The notes: generated from the sequence alone by a model not told the origin. A stretch of 64,000 bases of DNA from Leisingera sp. M658 (GCF_025144145.1 NZ_CP083546.1:3054501-3118500), one strand, 5' to 3'. Positions 16,072-24,647 are shown, numbered from the stretch's first letter. Translations and numbers: made by a program.

Positions 16072-16257
16072 ACCGCCGCCGGGGACGGGCAACTCCTGCG
16101 CACCCCGGGCATTGACTGAACCCGCTGAAAGCAGCAGCCGCAGCCCGCTTGCATAACCGCGGGCACACCGCATAATCGGCGCAACCCACCCATCAGGGCC
16201 TTTCGGCAGCTCAATCGCTGGCGGTCCGCCCGCAAAACACACAGGCAGACATCCGCA

Positions 16258-16998
16258 ATGGCAAACCCAACCAAACCGCCGCTTCTGGCCGTCCTGATCG
16301 ACGCCGACAACATCTCGGCCAAGTTCGCCGAAGCAATGTTCGAGGAGATCGCCTCCTTTGGCGAGGCCAGCATCCGCCGCATCTATGGCGATTTTGCCGG
16401 CGGCAGCCCGCAGGGGTGGAACAAGGAGAAGCTGGCAGCCCTGGCGATTGTGCCGCATCAGCAGTTTGCCAATACCACCGGCAAGAATGCCTCGGACATC
16501 GCGCTGGTGATCGACGCGATGGACATCTTGCACTCGGGCCGGTTCGACGGGTTTGTGCTGATTTCATCGGACAGCGATTTCACCCGGCTGGCCAGCCGCA
16601 TCCGCGAACAAGGCGTGGATGTCTTCGGCATGGGCATGCGAAAGACACCGGCGGCCTTTGTTCAGGCCTGCAAACGGTTCATCTATGTGGAAAACCTGCT
16701 GGAGGAGCCGGGCAAGCCGAAGCCCAAGCCGAAGAAAGAAGACGGCGCTGGCAACGGAAATGCTCCGGCGGAACTGGCGGATCCGACCAAACTGGTGGTC
16801 CGTGCGATGGATGCGATCGACCAGGATGACGAATGGTTCACGCTGGGCCAGATCGGCCAGTACATTACCGCAGCCGCGCCGGATTTTGACACCCGCAGCT
16901 ATGGCAAACGCAAGCTGAGCGACCTGATTGCCTCGCTGAAACTGTTTGAGACCAAACGCGGCGACGGCAACCAGATTCTGGTGCGGCGGCTGGACTGA
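16258..16998 (+). CDS. NYN-domain ribonuclease-like protein with C-terminal LOTUS/OST-HTH domain
   Basis: A 246-residue protein. Residues 8-150 form a NYN (LabA/DUF88-like) PIN-type nuclease domain with the expected acidic residues in LIDADNIS, ALVIDAMDIL and ISSDSDFTRL. A charged Lys/Pro linker follows (residues 158-175). The C-terminal about 70 residues (KLVVRAMDAIDQDDEWFTLG onward, ending NQILVRRLD) fit an OST-HTH/LOTUS winged-helix domain that binds RNA. The pairing suggests an RNA-processing or RNA-silencing role; the substrate is unknown. The gene stands alone. Confidence 0.85.
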   Translation: MANPTKPPLLAVLIDADNISAKFAEAMFEEIASFGEASIRRIYGDFAGGSPQGWNKEKLAALAIVPHQQFANTTGKNASDIALVIDAMDILHSGRFDGFVLISSDSDFTRLASRIREQGVDVFGMGMRKTPAAFVQACKRFIYVENLLEEPGKPKPKPKKEDGAGNGNAPAELADPTKLVVRAMDAIDQDDEWFTLGQIGQYITAAAPDFDTRSYGKRKLSDLIASLKLFETKRGDGNQILVRRLD

Positions 16999-17100
16999 CG
17001 CGCCGCGGCGCTGCCGGAATACCTGCGGCAAATACCGCTTTCCCTTGGTCCTGAACCGTGGCTTAGTCCGGCAAATGGGACGCGGACAGGGAGAACGCGC

Positions 17101-18036
17101 ATGGCATTGCTGATCAGCATCGGCCACGACGGCTGGTACACCGAGGAACAGCTGGCAGATGAGCTTCGCTCGGTTGCCCCCGGGGCCGACATCCGGCCCG
17201 TTTCCGACCCCGGCAATCTGGAAGACATCACCATGCTGGCGGTCTCTGCACTGAAGGGCGATCTGGCCGCGCAGCTGCCGAACCTGCAGCTGGTGCAGAA
17301 ACTGGGCGCCGGTGTGGACAGCATCGTGGCGCACCCCAGCGTCGCACCGCATGTGCGTGTAGCCCGCCTGAAGCCGCAAGAGCCGGCATATGAGATTGCA
17401 GATTACTGCCTGGCTTATGTGCTGCGCGGCCAGCGCAACATGGCCGCCCACGCAGCATCCCAATCCCGCAGCGCCTGGGAGCCGCGGGCGCCGGGGCGCC
17501 CGGCGGAAACCACCGTAGGCGTGCTGGGGCTTGGCCATATCGGCGGCATGACCGCGCGGCTGATGCGGGACATGCGGTTCCGGGTGCTGGGCTGGAGCCG
17601 CTCCCCCAAGGAGATCGACGGGGTGGACTGCCGCCATGGCGCAGAGGCGCTGCCGCAGATGCTGGGGATATGCGACTATGTCTGCGCGATCCTGCCGTCC
17701 ACCCCGGCCACCCGCGGGCTGATGGATGCGGGAATGCTGGCCGCAATGAAACCGGGCGCGACGCTGATCAACGCAGGCCGCGGCGATCTTGTCGATGAAG
17801 CTGCCTTGCTGGCAGCGCTGGACAAGGGCACCCCGGGCCATGCGGTTCTGGATGTAGTCAGCAAGGAACCGTTGCCCGCAGACAGCCCGCTGTGGACGCA
17901 TCCGCAGGTCACGGTCACCCCGCATGTGTCAGGCTGGCATCTGGGCGATGCGCTGCGGGATGTGGTGGAGAACTACCGGCGGCTGGAGGCCGGGAAAGAT
18001 CTGCTGCACGAGGTGGACCGGCAGCGGGGCTACTGA
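17101..18036 (+). CDS. D-isomer-specific 2-hydroxyacid dehydrogenase (GhrA-like)
   Basis: A 311-residue NAD(P)-dependent reductase. The Rossmann motif VGVLGLGHIGGMTA is near residue 140, followed by INAGRGDLVDE (catalytic Arg), SKEPLP (Glu) and TPHVSGWH (His), the full catalytic set of the family. Length and the short N-terminal catalytic domain resemble glyoxylate/hydroxypyruvate reductase A. The substrate cannot be fixed from sequence. Monocistronic; a GC-rich hairpin lies about 50 bp after the stop. Confidence 0.85.
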   Translation: MALLISIGHDGWYTEEQLADELRSVAPGADIRPVSDPGNLEDITMLAVSALKGDLAAQLPNLQLVQKLGAGVDSIVAHPSVAPHVRVARLKPQEPAYEIADYCLAYVLRGQRNMAAHAASQSRSAWEPRAPGRPAETTVGVLGLGHIGGMTARLMRDMRFRVLGWSRSPKEIDGVDCRHGAEALPQMLGICDYVCAILPSTPATRGLMDAGMLAAMKPGATLINAGRGDLVDEAALLAALDKGTPGHAVLDVVSKEPLPADSPLWTHPQVTVTPHVSGWHLGDALRDVVENYRRLEAGKDLLHEVDRQRGY

Positions 18037-18084
18037 TCCTGGCACCCTCCTCTGCCCCTTCAGACGGCGGCACAGAACAAAGCG

Positions 18085-18106
18085 GCTCCGCTGAACCCGG
18101 CGGAGC
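18085..18106 (+). terminator. Hairpin after the 2-hydroxyacid dehydrogenase gene
   Basis: GCTCCGC/GCGGAGC, a 7-bp stem with an 8-base loop, 48 bp after the stop codon. No U tract follows, so the terminator role is tentative. Confidence 0.35.
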
Positions 18107-18234
18107 AAGACCCCGGTGTTCAGACTTAGGCGCATCCCCGCAAAGTCAGCTGAGCGGGGCAAACCCGGCCTTGGCAACTTTGTCCGTGATCACCTGAAAT
18201 CCGAAACGGTACTGTACTTGGAAGGAGATTGATC

Positions 18235-18699
18235 ATGCCGGAAATTCCAATACGCGCGTTCCTTGTCTCCCTTGTCGCCATCAGGAAAACCAATGTCCGG
18301 CATGAGGTGCTTCTGCTCAAACGCACCCAGACGCTGGCCGGCGAGTGGTGCCAGGTAGCAGGAAGCATTGAAGAGGGGGAAACCGCTTGGCAGGCCGCTT
18401 TGCGCGAGCTTGAAGAAGAGACTGGCCTGAAGCCTACTGCCTTGTATTCAGCTGATACCTGCGAGCAATTCTATGAAGCGGACAGGGATAGCATAACGCT
18501 CGCTCCGGTCTTTGCCGGCTTCATCGAAAACACCGCTAGAGTAACCTTGAACCACGAACACAGTGATTACTGCTGGGTGAGTTTTGATGAAGCGGCAGAA
18601 ATGGTTGCCTTTGGCGGGCAAAGGCGCGTTCTTCGCTGGATTGAAGACGAGTTCGTGAAGAGGCCTCCTAGCAGGCACCTGCTGATTGGGCGTGGATAG
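18235..18699 (+). CDS. Nudix hydrolase
   Basis: A 154-residue pyrophosphohydrolase. The Nudix box G-x5-E-x7-REU-x-EE-x-G is complete in GSIEEGETAWQAALRELEEE plus TG. GAAGGAG lies seven bases before ATG 18235, making the start clear. The C-terminal half (FAGFIENTARVTLNHEHSDY, then WVSFDEAAEMV) resembles the (d)NTP/dihydroneopterin-triphosphate type, but the substrate is not certain. Stands alone after a 198-bp intergenic stretch. Confidence 0.9.
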   Translation: MPEIPIRAFLVSLVAIRKTNVRHEVLLLKRTQTLAGEWCQVAGSIEEGETAWQAALRELEEETGLKPTALYSADTCEQFYEADRDSITLAPVFAGFIENTARVTLNHEHSDYCWVSFDEAAEMVAFGGQRRVLRWIEDEFVKRPPSRHLLIGRG

Positions 18700-18845
18700 C
18701 CTGCCCCTCCAGCAAAGTCGAAAAAGGCCCTGAACAGACGCAAAACCGCCAGGAACGCGCTCCTATCACAGACAGCAATGTGCCATCCTTGTTTGTTTGA
18801 GGCTGCGCTTTGCTCCCTTCCGGGAACCCGCACCGGGATTCCAAA

Positions 18846-18865
18846 GCGGCCCCAAACGGGGCCGC
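18846..18865 (-). terminator. Terminator of gcvH
   Basis: GCGGCCCC/GGGGCCGC, a perfect 8-bp stem with loop AAAC, just after the gcvH stop on the minus strand and followed there by a short TTT run. It may also stop the convergent Nudix transcript. Confidence 0.5.
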
Positions 18866-18872
18866 CTGCGGC

Positions 18873-19235
18873 TCAGCCGATAAACTTCTTGTAGCCGGCT
18901 TCATCCATGTAGTCGTCCATCGGCGACAGATCCGAGGGCTTCAGCTTGAAGAACCAGGCGCCGCCCTCGGGGTCTTCGTTCACCTTGCCGGGATCATCGG
19001 TCAGCGCCTCGTTCACCTCAACCACTTCACCGTCCAGCGGCGACAGGATGTCGGAGGCGGCTTTGACCGATTCAATCACCACGATTTCTTCATCCTTGGA
19101 GACCTCGGTGCCCACTTCCGGCAGCTCCACAAAGACGACTTCGCCCAGTTGTTCGGCGGCATGGGCGGTGATGCCAACGGTGATCAGATCGTCTTCGGGC
19201 AGCAGCCACTCGTGTTCTTCGGTGTATTTCATCAT
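18873..19235 (-). CDS. gcvH: Glycine cleavage system H protein
   Basis: A 120-residue lipoyl carrier that shuttles the aminomethyl group between the P, T and L proteins of glycine cleavage. The lipoylated lysine is in VIESVKAASD (about residue 59) and the N terminus MKYTEEHEWL is characteristic. Two adjacent ATG codons exist (19235 and 19232) with AAGGGA 7 or 10 bases upstream; either may be used. No gcvT or gcvP lies beside it in this window, unlike the common gcvTHP operon, so it is an orphan copy here. Confidence 0.93.
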   Translation of the reverse strand: MMKYTEEHEWLLPEDDLITVGITAHAAEQLGEVVFVELPEVGTEVSKDEEIVVIESVKAASDILSPLDGEVVEVNEALTDDPGKVNEDPEGGAWFFKLKPSDLSPMDDYMDEAGYKKFIG

Positions 19236-19451
19236 CGTTTATTCCCTTGGAAGAGGCTTGGGTTTTCAGTGCGGGTTGCTATTCAGTGCGTGTTGTGCCG
19301 CCGTAACGGATACCGCGGGAAGAAGAAAGCCGGTCCTGCCGGGCCCTGCATGCGCGGGTATACGCTAACAACGGTGCCGGTCTCCGATCAAGATGGCAAA
19401 TTATGGGGGGCTTGCGTTTTTATGGGCACAGGCCGCGAATGCCCTGTTCGG

Positions 19452-20900
19452 TCAGAACAGATTGAAATACTCCGCCTGCTCCCATTCGCTGACTGTGTCC
19501 AGGTAACGTTCCCATTCGAACTGCTTGAGCTGCAGGAAGTAGCTGAAGGTCTCTTCCCCCAGCGCTGCACGGCACATCTGCGAGCCGCCGAACCCTTCCA
19601 GCGCCTGGCCCAGCGAACGCGGCAGGCGCTCCGCGTCTTCGCTGTAGGGCGACACTGTGGGCTTGGGCGCCTCCAGCCCTTCTTTGATGCCGGCCATGCC
19701 TGCGATAATCTGGGCGGCCAGCGCGTAATAAGGGTTGGCAGTGCTGTCCGGCGCGCGGTTTTCGATCCGGCTGGCGGTATCGCCCGGTTGCATCAGCGCC
19801 CGCAGCATGGCGCCGCGGTTGTCCTCGCCCCAGCCGATGCGGTTCGGGGCCAGCTGGAACGGCAGATAGCGTTTGTAGCTGTTCACCGTCGGCGCGATCA
19901 GCAGTGAGGTCTCAGGGGCGTATTTCAGCAGCCCCGCCATCCACGCACTGGCAGGCGGAGACAGCAGCCCGGCGGTTTCCGGCATGAACAGATTGCGCCC
20001 TGTGGCCGGATCCAGCAGCGACTGATGCACGTGCCAGCCGTTGGCCATGGCACCCGCCAGCCGCGGTTTGGCCATGAAGCTGGCGTGCAGCCCGTTGCGG
20101 GCGCAGACCTCCTTGACCATGGTGCGGAACATCACCATCGCGTCGGCCTGGGCCATGGCGCCATCCGGTGCAAAGGTGAATTCAACCTGGCTGGGACCCA
20201 TTTCAATTTCCACCGAGCGCACCATCAGCCCCAGTTTCTGGGCGTTGCGGCGCAACAGGTCCAGCACCCCCTCCGCTTCGCCATAGCGGGTTTCGCTCAG
20301 GTACTGATACCCTTGCGTCAGGTTGCGGGTTTGAACCGGCGCGCCGGGGCAAGTGGCCTGTTCATGGGCCGATGCCTTGTCCGCCAGCTCGAAAATGTGG
20401 AATTCCACCTCCAAGCCAAAGATGGCTGCCATCCCTTGCACCTCCAGCGCATCAACTGCCCGCTGCAGCACGCCGCAGGACGCAAACGGGACCGGGCTGC
20501 CATCCGGATAGACCGGCGTGCAAAAGATCCAGGCGGAATGGCCGGACCAGGGCAGCGCGCGAAAGGTCTCGGGGCGCGGCACCAGCAGCACGTCGCCGGC
20601 GCCCTGCATCGGGCCGGACAGGCCGGTGCCGCCGTCCCAGACCGGAAAGGCATTGCGGTGGGACGTGTCTTTCAGCAGCAAGGTCGCCGGCATGTTGAGC
20701 CCGCGGTCAAAGACGCTGGCAAAGGCCTCGGCCATCATTGTCTTGCCGCGCAGGATCCCGTGCTGGTCGGGGAACAGCACCCGCACGGTTTCTATCCCGT
20801 CGAACTGCGCGCGGGAGGTGATCTCGGCTGCCTTGCGGCAATCTTCGGACGACAGCAGCCCCAGGCGGGCCAGTTTGCCGGATGTGAAGTCTTGTGCCAT
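19452..20900 (-). CDS. Glutamine-synthetase-family gamma-glutamyl ligase
   Basis: A 482-residue protein with the glutamine synthetase catalytic fold: GLEVEF and EIEMGPSQVE (metal-binding Glu), NGWHVHQSL (HxxxH-type active-site His), and ENRAPDSTANPYYALA near the C terminus. ATG 20900 has AGGAGG 6 bases upstream; about 180 further upstream codons are open but overlap the divergent IclR promoter. It lacks a neighbouring glnB and differs from housekeeping GlnA in the tail, so it is more likely one of the GS-like enzymes that join glutamate to an amine (PuuA or GlnA3/4 type). Probably controlled by the divergent IclR regulator at 21113. Confidence 0.8.
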   Translation of the reverse strand: MAQDFTSGKLARLGLLSSEDCRKAAEITSRAQFDGIETVRVLFPDQHGILRGKTMMAEAFASVFDRGLNMPATLLLKDTSHRNAFPVWDGGTGLSGPMQGAGDVLLVPRPETFRALPWSGHSAWIFCTPVYPDGSPVPFASCGVLQRAVDALEVQGMAAIFGLEVEFHIFELADKASAHEQATCPGAPVQTRNLTQGYQYLSETRYGEAEGVLDLLRRNAQKLGLMVRSVEIEMGPSQVEFTFAPDGAMAQADAMVMFRTMVKEVCARNGLHASFMAKPRLAGAMANGWHVHQSLLDPATGRNLFMPETAGLLSPPASAWMAGLLKYAPETSLLIAPTVNSYKRYLPFQLAPNRIGWGEDNRGAMLRALMQPGDTASRIENRAPDSTANPYYALAAQIIAGMAGIKEGLEAPKPTVSPYSEDAERLPRSLGQALEGFGGSQMCRAALGEETFSYFLQLKQFEWERYLDTVSEWEQAEYFNLF

Positions 20901-21027
20901 GGGCAGCCTCCTGGGTAGCGAGCTGCTTGAAATTGCACCGGAAATACCCCGGCGTCCAGTCCACGGCAGATTTTGACGCAACCCGGTGCGCAATCCGGAT
21001 ATTGCGGGGGTTTTGCGCCTTGACAGC

Positions 21028-21064
21028 ATTCGCAGGGCGAACATTGTGTCGAATATTCGCACAA
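21028..21064. promoter_or_regulatory. Putative operator between GS-like gene and iclR gene
   Basis: Two inverted repeats lie in the 212-bp divergent region: TTCGC-AGG-GCGAA (21030-21041 region) and TTGTG-T-CGAATATTCG-CACAA (21044-21064), whose core CGAATATTCG is a perfect palindrome and whose arms TTGTG/CACAA are complementary with a one-base offset. A TTGACA hexamer at 21020-21025 may be the -35 element of the IclR gene. These are likely sites for the IclR-type regulator. Confidence 0.45.
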
Positions 21065-21112
21065 AGCCACTGCCCCGGGCGGTGCCATTCAAGATCAGGA
21101 CAGCGGTTTCAG

Positions 21113-21889
21113 ATGACAGCAGTTGAACAGGACAGGAATATTTCGTCGAGCTTTGCCAAAGGGCTGGCAGTTCTGGCGGTGTTTGACGCGGCCTCCCCCA
21201 GCATGACCCTGGCCGAGATCGCCCGGCGCACCGGCCAGGACCGCGCCACTGCCCGGCGCGGCGCGCTGACGCTGGTGCAGGCAGGCTATCTGCGCCAGGA
21301 CGGGCGGATGCTGTCATTGACCCCGCGGGTGCTGGCGCTGGCGGGCGGTTTCCTGCAGGCCAATCAGTTCGGGCGCCGGGTGCAGCCGGTTTTGAACCGC
21401 CACGCCCGGCAAATGGAGATCGAGGTGACGCTGGCAATGCTGGATCAGGGCCGGGTGCTGCTGCTGGCGCAATCCACCGTCGAGCATGGCCATATTACTT
21501 ATGGCTTCACTGCAGGTTCCCATATTCCGCTGGCCCATACCAGCCTGGGGCGGATGCTGCTGGCCGGACTGCCGGAGGCCGCGGCGGCTGCGGTGCTGGC
21601 CGCAACAGAAATCCCGCGCCATACCGAGGCCTCGCTCACCGATCCCGGCCGCATTCTGGACTGCGTGGGTGAGGCCCGCACGCAGGGCTATTGCCTCACC
21701 AGCGGCGAATTCGAGGCCGGGATCACCGGTTACGCCGTGCCCGTCTCGCGGCCCGGCCAGACGCCGATAGTTGCGGGCTGTTCAGCACCGCGCGGACTGC
21801 AGCCGGAGGCGGACGCCGAGCGTCTTTTGCGCGGGTTGCAGCTCTGCGCCGCAGAGCTGCGTCAGGCCGAGGCCGTGGACCACCTGTAA
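21113..21889 (+). CDS. IclR-family transcriptional regulator
   Basis: A 258-residue regulator. The N-terminal winged helix (FAKGLAVLAVFDAASPSMTL, then AEIARRTGQDRATARRGALT) is about residues 8-70, and an IclR effector domain follows (HTSLGRMLLAGLP, GYCLTSGEFEAGITGYAVPV, which is the conserved part around the ligand pocket). ATG 21113 is used; earlier codons lie in the promoter region. It is divergent from the glutamine-synthetase-like gene and is its most probable regulator. The subfamily looks like the PcaR/PobR group by the effector-domain end, but this is only an impression. Confidence 0.88.
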   Translation: MTAVEQDRNISSSFAKGLAVLAVFDAASPSMTLAEIARRTGQDRATARRGALTLVQAGYLRQDGRMLSLTPRVLALAGGFLQANQFGRRVQPVLNRHARQMEIEVTLAMLDQGRVLLLAQSTVEHGHITYGFTAGSHIPLAHTSLGRMLLAGLPEAAAAAVLAATEIPRHTEASLTDPGRILDCVGEARTQGYCLTSGEFEAGITGYAVPVSRPGQTPIVAGCSAPRGLQPEADAERLLRGLQLCAAELRQAEAVDHL

Positions 21890-21971
21890 CCGCGCCTTGC
21901 GGGAAAGCCTGCTTTGCATTGCACGCCGCCCTTGCTAGGCTGAAGCAAGATATTTCCGCAGGAGCATTTTG

Positions 21972-22286
21972 ATGATCAAACAGACTGCATTGGCAGTGGC
22001 CCTGTGCGCCGCGCTTGCCCCGGCTGCATCGGCCACGGACGCCGAAGGCACCATGGTCACCGTTCTGGGCCGCGATTGGGCGGTTTTCCCGGTCGCGGAC
22101 ACACCGGGCCGCTACAGCGCCACGCGGATGAATCTGGAGCATTTGCCGTTCCGCCCGCCTGCGGTGCTGACCGCGCGCCAGGCAGTGCAGGCCCTGCGCA
22201 CTGCCACCGGCTGCAGCGTCAACATGGACACGATGGTGCGCAGCATCAACAGCACCTATTACGCCCATGTGATCTGCCGCAAATAG
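21972..22286 (+). CDS. Small exported protein of unknown function
   Basis: A 104-residue protein with a clear signal peptide (MIKQTALAVALCAALAPAAS, cleavage near ASA) and a mature part of about 82 residues with two cysteines (TATGCSVNMD and VICRK) that may form a disulphide in the periplasm. AGGAG lies about 8 bases before ATG. The end of the mature part (MVRSINSTYYAHVICRK) is well structured in appearance, but no family is recognised. It lies between the iclR and gap genes. Confidence 0.7.
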   Translation: MIKQTALAVALCAALAPAASATDAEGTMVTVLGRDWAVFPVADTPGRYSATRMNLEHLPFRPPAVLTARQAVQALRTATGCSVNMDTMVRSINSTYYAHVICRK

Positions 22287-22407
22287 GGGCATGGCTGACG
22301 GCCCTGCAGTTTTGCGGCGTATTTCTGAAACATCCTCTTGGGAAATGTGATCATTTTCCGGGAGGCCATGGATTGAGCGGCCCCGGCGCGCCTGCCATAG
22401 ATTGCGC

Positions 22408-23391
22408 ATGAGACTTGCAATCAACGGATTCGGCCGCATTGGCCGCGCCATCCTGCGCCAGATTCTGACGACCCCGCGCGGAGACGGCATCGACGTGGTG
22501 CGGATCAACGATATCGCACCCTTGGATATGTGCGCCTATCTGTTCCAGTACGACAGCACCTTCGGCCCCTTTGCCCATCCGGTGGAGCATGGCGGCGGAG
22601 CGCTGCAGGTGATGGGGCGCTCGGTCCCCGTCAGTCATGCGCCGGATCTGACATCGGTGGACCTGTCAGGCGTTGATCTGGTGCTGGAATGCACCGGCAT
22701 TGCGCGGACGTCTGATGTTGCCGAGCGCGGCATCAAGGCAGGTGCGTCCAAGGTGCTGATCTCCGGCCCCTCCCCCGCCGCCGAGCTGACCGTGGTGCTG
22801 GGCGCCAACGAAGAGCAGCTGGGCGATGCGCGCATCGTCTCCAACGCCTCCTGCACCACCAATGGGCTCACTCCGCTGGTCAAGCTGCTGGACCAGATCG
22901 CCGGCATCGATACGGCACATATGACCACGATCCACTGCTACACCAACTCGCAGCCGATGGTGGATGCGCCGCGCGGTGATTTTGCCCGTTCGCGCGGCGG
23001 CGCGCAATCAATGGTCCCAACAACGACCTCGGCGATGCATCTGATCGACGAGGTGCTGCCGCATCTGAAAGGCCGGGTCAGCGGTGCCGCGGTGCGGGTG
23101 CCGACGGCCAGCGTTTCCGCCGTGGATCTGGTGGCGCAGCTGAAAACCCCGATGAGCGAAGACGCATTCACTGCCGCCCTGCGCGAAGGCGTGGCAGCAT
23201 CCAAGGTGCTGGGCTGGACCGATATGCCGCTGGTCTCCTCGGACCTGCGGGCGCGGCATGAATCGCTGGTGATTGCCGGGCCCGAAACCCGCATGGCCGG
23301 CGAGCATCAGGCGCGGGTGTTCGGCTGGTATGACAATGAATGGGGCTTTTCGGCCCGGATGCTGGATGTAGCCAGGCTGATGGCGGGATAA
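22408..23391 (+). CDS. gap: Glyceraldehyde-3-phosphate dehydrogenase family protein, variant form
   Basis: A 327-residue NAD(P)-dependent aldehyde dehydrogenase of the GAPDH family. NGFGRIGRA is the nucleotide-binding loop, Cys149 in SNASCTTNGL is the catalytic thiol and His176 in TTIHCY its partner, exactly at the classical positions; GAAVRVPTASVS carries the phosphate-binding Arg. Differences from the usual enzyme are TTNGLTP (normally TTNCLAP) and SMVPTTTSA (normally IIPTSTGA). Roseobacters commonly hold several gap paralogues, so this may be an accessory copy or an erythrose-4-phosphate-dehydrogenase-like enzyme. No pgk or tkt gene is adjacent. Confidence 0.85.
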   Translation: MRLAINGFGRIGRAILRQILTTPRGDGIDVVRINDIAPLDMCAYLFQYDSTFGPFAHPVEHGGGALQVMGRSVPVSHAPDLTSVDLSGVDLVLECTGIARTSDVAERGIKAGASKVLISGPSPAAELTVVLGANEEQLGDARIVSNASCTTNGLTPLVKLLDQIAGIDTAHMTTIHCYTNSQPMVDAPRGDFARSRGGAQSMVPTTTSAMHLIDEVLPHLKGRVSGAAVRVPTASVSAVDLVAQLKTPMSEDAFTAALREGVAASKVLGWTDMPLVSSDLRARHESLVIAGPETRMAGEHQARVFGWYDNEWGFSARMLDVARLMAG

Positions 23392-23419
23392 GATCCGCCC
23401 TTGTCCGAAGACCGGTTTG

Positions 23420-23442
23420 CAAGCCCGCCGCTGGCGGGCTTG
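23420..23442. terminator. Hairpin between convergent gap and membrane-protein genes
   Basis: CAAGCCCGCC/GGCGGGCTTG, a perfect 10-bp stem with a 3-base loop in the 52-bp convergent gap. It could terminate both genes; neither side has a strong U tract. Confidence 0.55.
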
Positions 23443-23443
23443 G

Positions 23444-24052
23444 CTATTCCAGCGGTTTCCGCCCTGCTCCAGACAGCCGGATCCAGCGGAAAATCAGCAT
23501 CAGCGCAACCATGCAGACCGCAAGACCGATCAGATCTCCAGCCGCATAAACAGCCATGACCGGCAGCTGATCACTGGGAAAGATCAGACCGGAAAACACC
23601 ACCGATTGCCCCAGCGAATTGATGACAGAGGCCAGCGCCCCCACGGCCAGCAACCCGGTCCAGGCGATCCGGCGCGCTTGGCCGGCAGAAAGATCCCAGC
23701 CGAATAGCCATGCGATTTTAAAACCCGCAAATGCGGCAAAGGCGCCGACAGCGATGGATTCCAGCAGCACCGGCTCCATTAGCTGCTGAACATTGGATGA
23801 CGTGAACATCAACTCAGACAGAATCGCACCGCCGGCAAGAGGCAGAACCGCTCTCCAGCCGAACAGCCAGACGCTCAGCACCCGCACCCCGTGCGGCAGG
23901 TAGATCAGGCTGGCAAAGACGGTGATCTCCGGCAGAAACAGATTCTGCACCGGCGTGACGGCCCAGGCCGTCAGACCATGGCAAATGACATAAGCCGCGG
24001 TGATCACCGCAAAACTCTGAAACCCGGGCAGGAACTGCAATACTCGTATCAT
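23444..24052 (-). CDS. Multi-pass membrane protein of unknown function
   Basis: A 202-residue protein with about five to six hydrophobic segments, including AVITAAYVICHGLTAWAV, LPLAGGAILSELMF and VMAVYAAGDLIGLAVCMVAL. The layout and the LPHGVRVL motif after the second segment resemble the MASE1-type sensory membrane domain, but no signalling domain follows. No enzyme motif is seen. It starts at ATG 24052, downstream of a small HTH gene on the same strand (64 bp apart), so the two may be co-transcribed. Confidence 0.65.
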   Translation of the reverse strand: MIRVLQFLPGFQSFAVITAAYVICHGLTAWAVTPVQNLFLPEITVFASLIYLPHGVRVLSVWLFGWRAVLPLAGGAILSELMFTSSNVQQLMEPVLLESIAVGAFAAFAGFKIAWLFGWDLSAGQARRIAWTGLLAVGALASVINSLGQSVVFSGLIFPSDQLPVMAVYAAGDLIGLAVCMVALMLIFRWIRLSGAGRKPLE

Positions 24053-24116
24053 GCCGCCCGTTTAGACAGCGTGCAGAGAAGCTGCAATCGGATGTTGGAC
24101 GGCTGACAGGCTGCGA

Positions 24117-24419
24117 TCACCTTGCGGCGGGATCAAAGCAAACCACGTAATGCTTGGCCTTGCTGCCGCCCGCCCGCTCCAGCAATCCTAGGGCCAGCAG
24201 CGACTTCAGTGTCCGGTGAAAAGTCGCCTGGGCAATTTCCGTCACCAGCCGGTGGCTGCGGATTTGCTCGGACTGAACCGGGGCGCCTGGCACGCTGGTC
24301 AGCGCATGCGCGGCCAGCAGCACATCCCGTTCAGCCCTGTTCAACCGGTCCAGGCCAAGGTCGCGTTCCATCTTATGGAGCATATCCCGAAGTTCAAAAA
24401 TTGACTTTAACCGATCCAC
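24117..24419 (-). CDS. Small winged-helix transcriptional regulator
   Basis: A 100-residue protein. The central part (ERDVLLAAHALTSVPGAPVQ) and the following IAQATFHRTLKSLLALGLLE read as a MarR-like winged helix: a recognition helix, then a wing ending SKAKHYVV. GTG at 24419 is chosen as start because CGGAGGT sits 8 bases before it; the longer frame from ATG 24461 has no ribosome-binding site. The N-terminal 25 residues (IFELRDMLHKMERDLGL) could form a dimerising helix. Target genes unknown; the membrane protein gene downstream is a candidate. Confidence 0.6.
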   Translation of the reverse strand: MDRLKSIFELRDMLHKMERDLGLDRLNRAERDVLLAAHALTSVPGAPVQSEQIRSHRLVTEIAQATFHRTLKSLLALGLLERAGGSKAKHYVVCFDPAAR

Positions 24420-24619
24420 AATTGTACCTCCGGGGAACACAAGCTGCTGCTTCAGCACCATTTAATCTGCCAGCATTAGATGACACCACGCGAAAATTAT
24501 CAATCCGACAATTATCTGGACAGAACAATTCCGCGTGGTATCATTCCCGTCAGACTAGGCTGCATGTGAGTGGTGGCTGCGTCTGACGTTTACTCGAAGT
24601 AGCTTTGTTAACCAGTGCC

Positions 24620-24647
24620 AGCTCCGGCAGCTTCAACTGCCGGAGCT
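24620..24647. other. Strong hairpin in a 526-bp gene-free stretch
   Basis: AGCTCCGGCAG/CTGCCGGAGCT, a perfect 11-bp stem with loop CTTCAA, within the divergent region 24420-24945 between the small HTH gene and tamA. A second short repeat AACTG-N7-CAGTT follows at about 24648. There is no U tract directly after either side, so it is not an obvious terminator. The rest of the stretch shows no convincing gene: the short frames there lack ribosome-binding sites and overlap each other. Confidence 0.4.

Noticed and set aside
20901-21437. N-terminal extension of the glutamine-synthetase-like gene
   Set aside because: Overlaps the divergent IclR gene and promoter; the extension is Arg/Pro-rich and the internal start has a strong ribosome-binding site.
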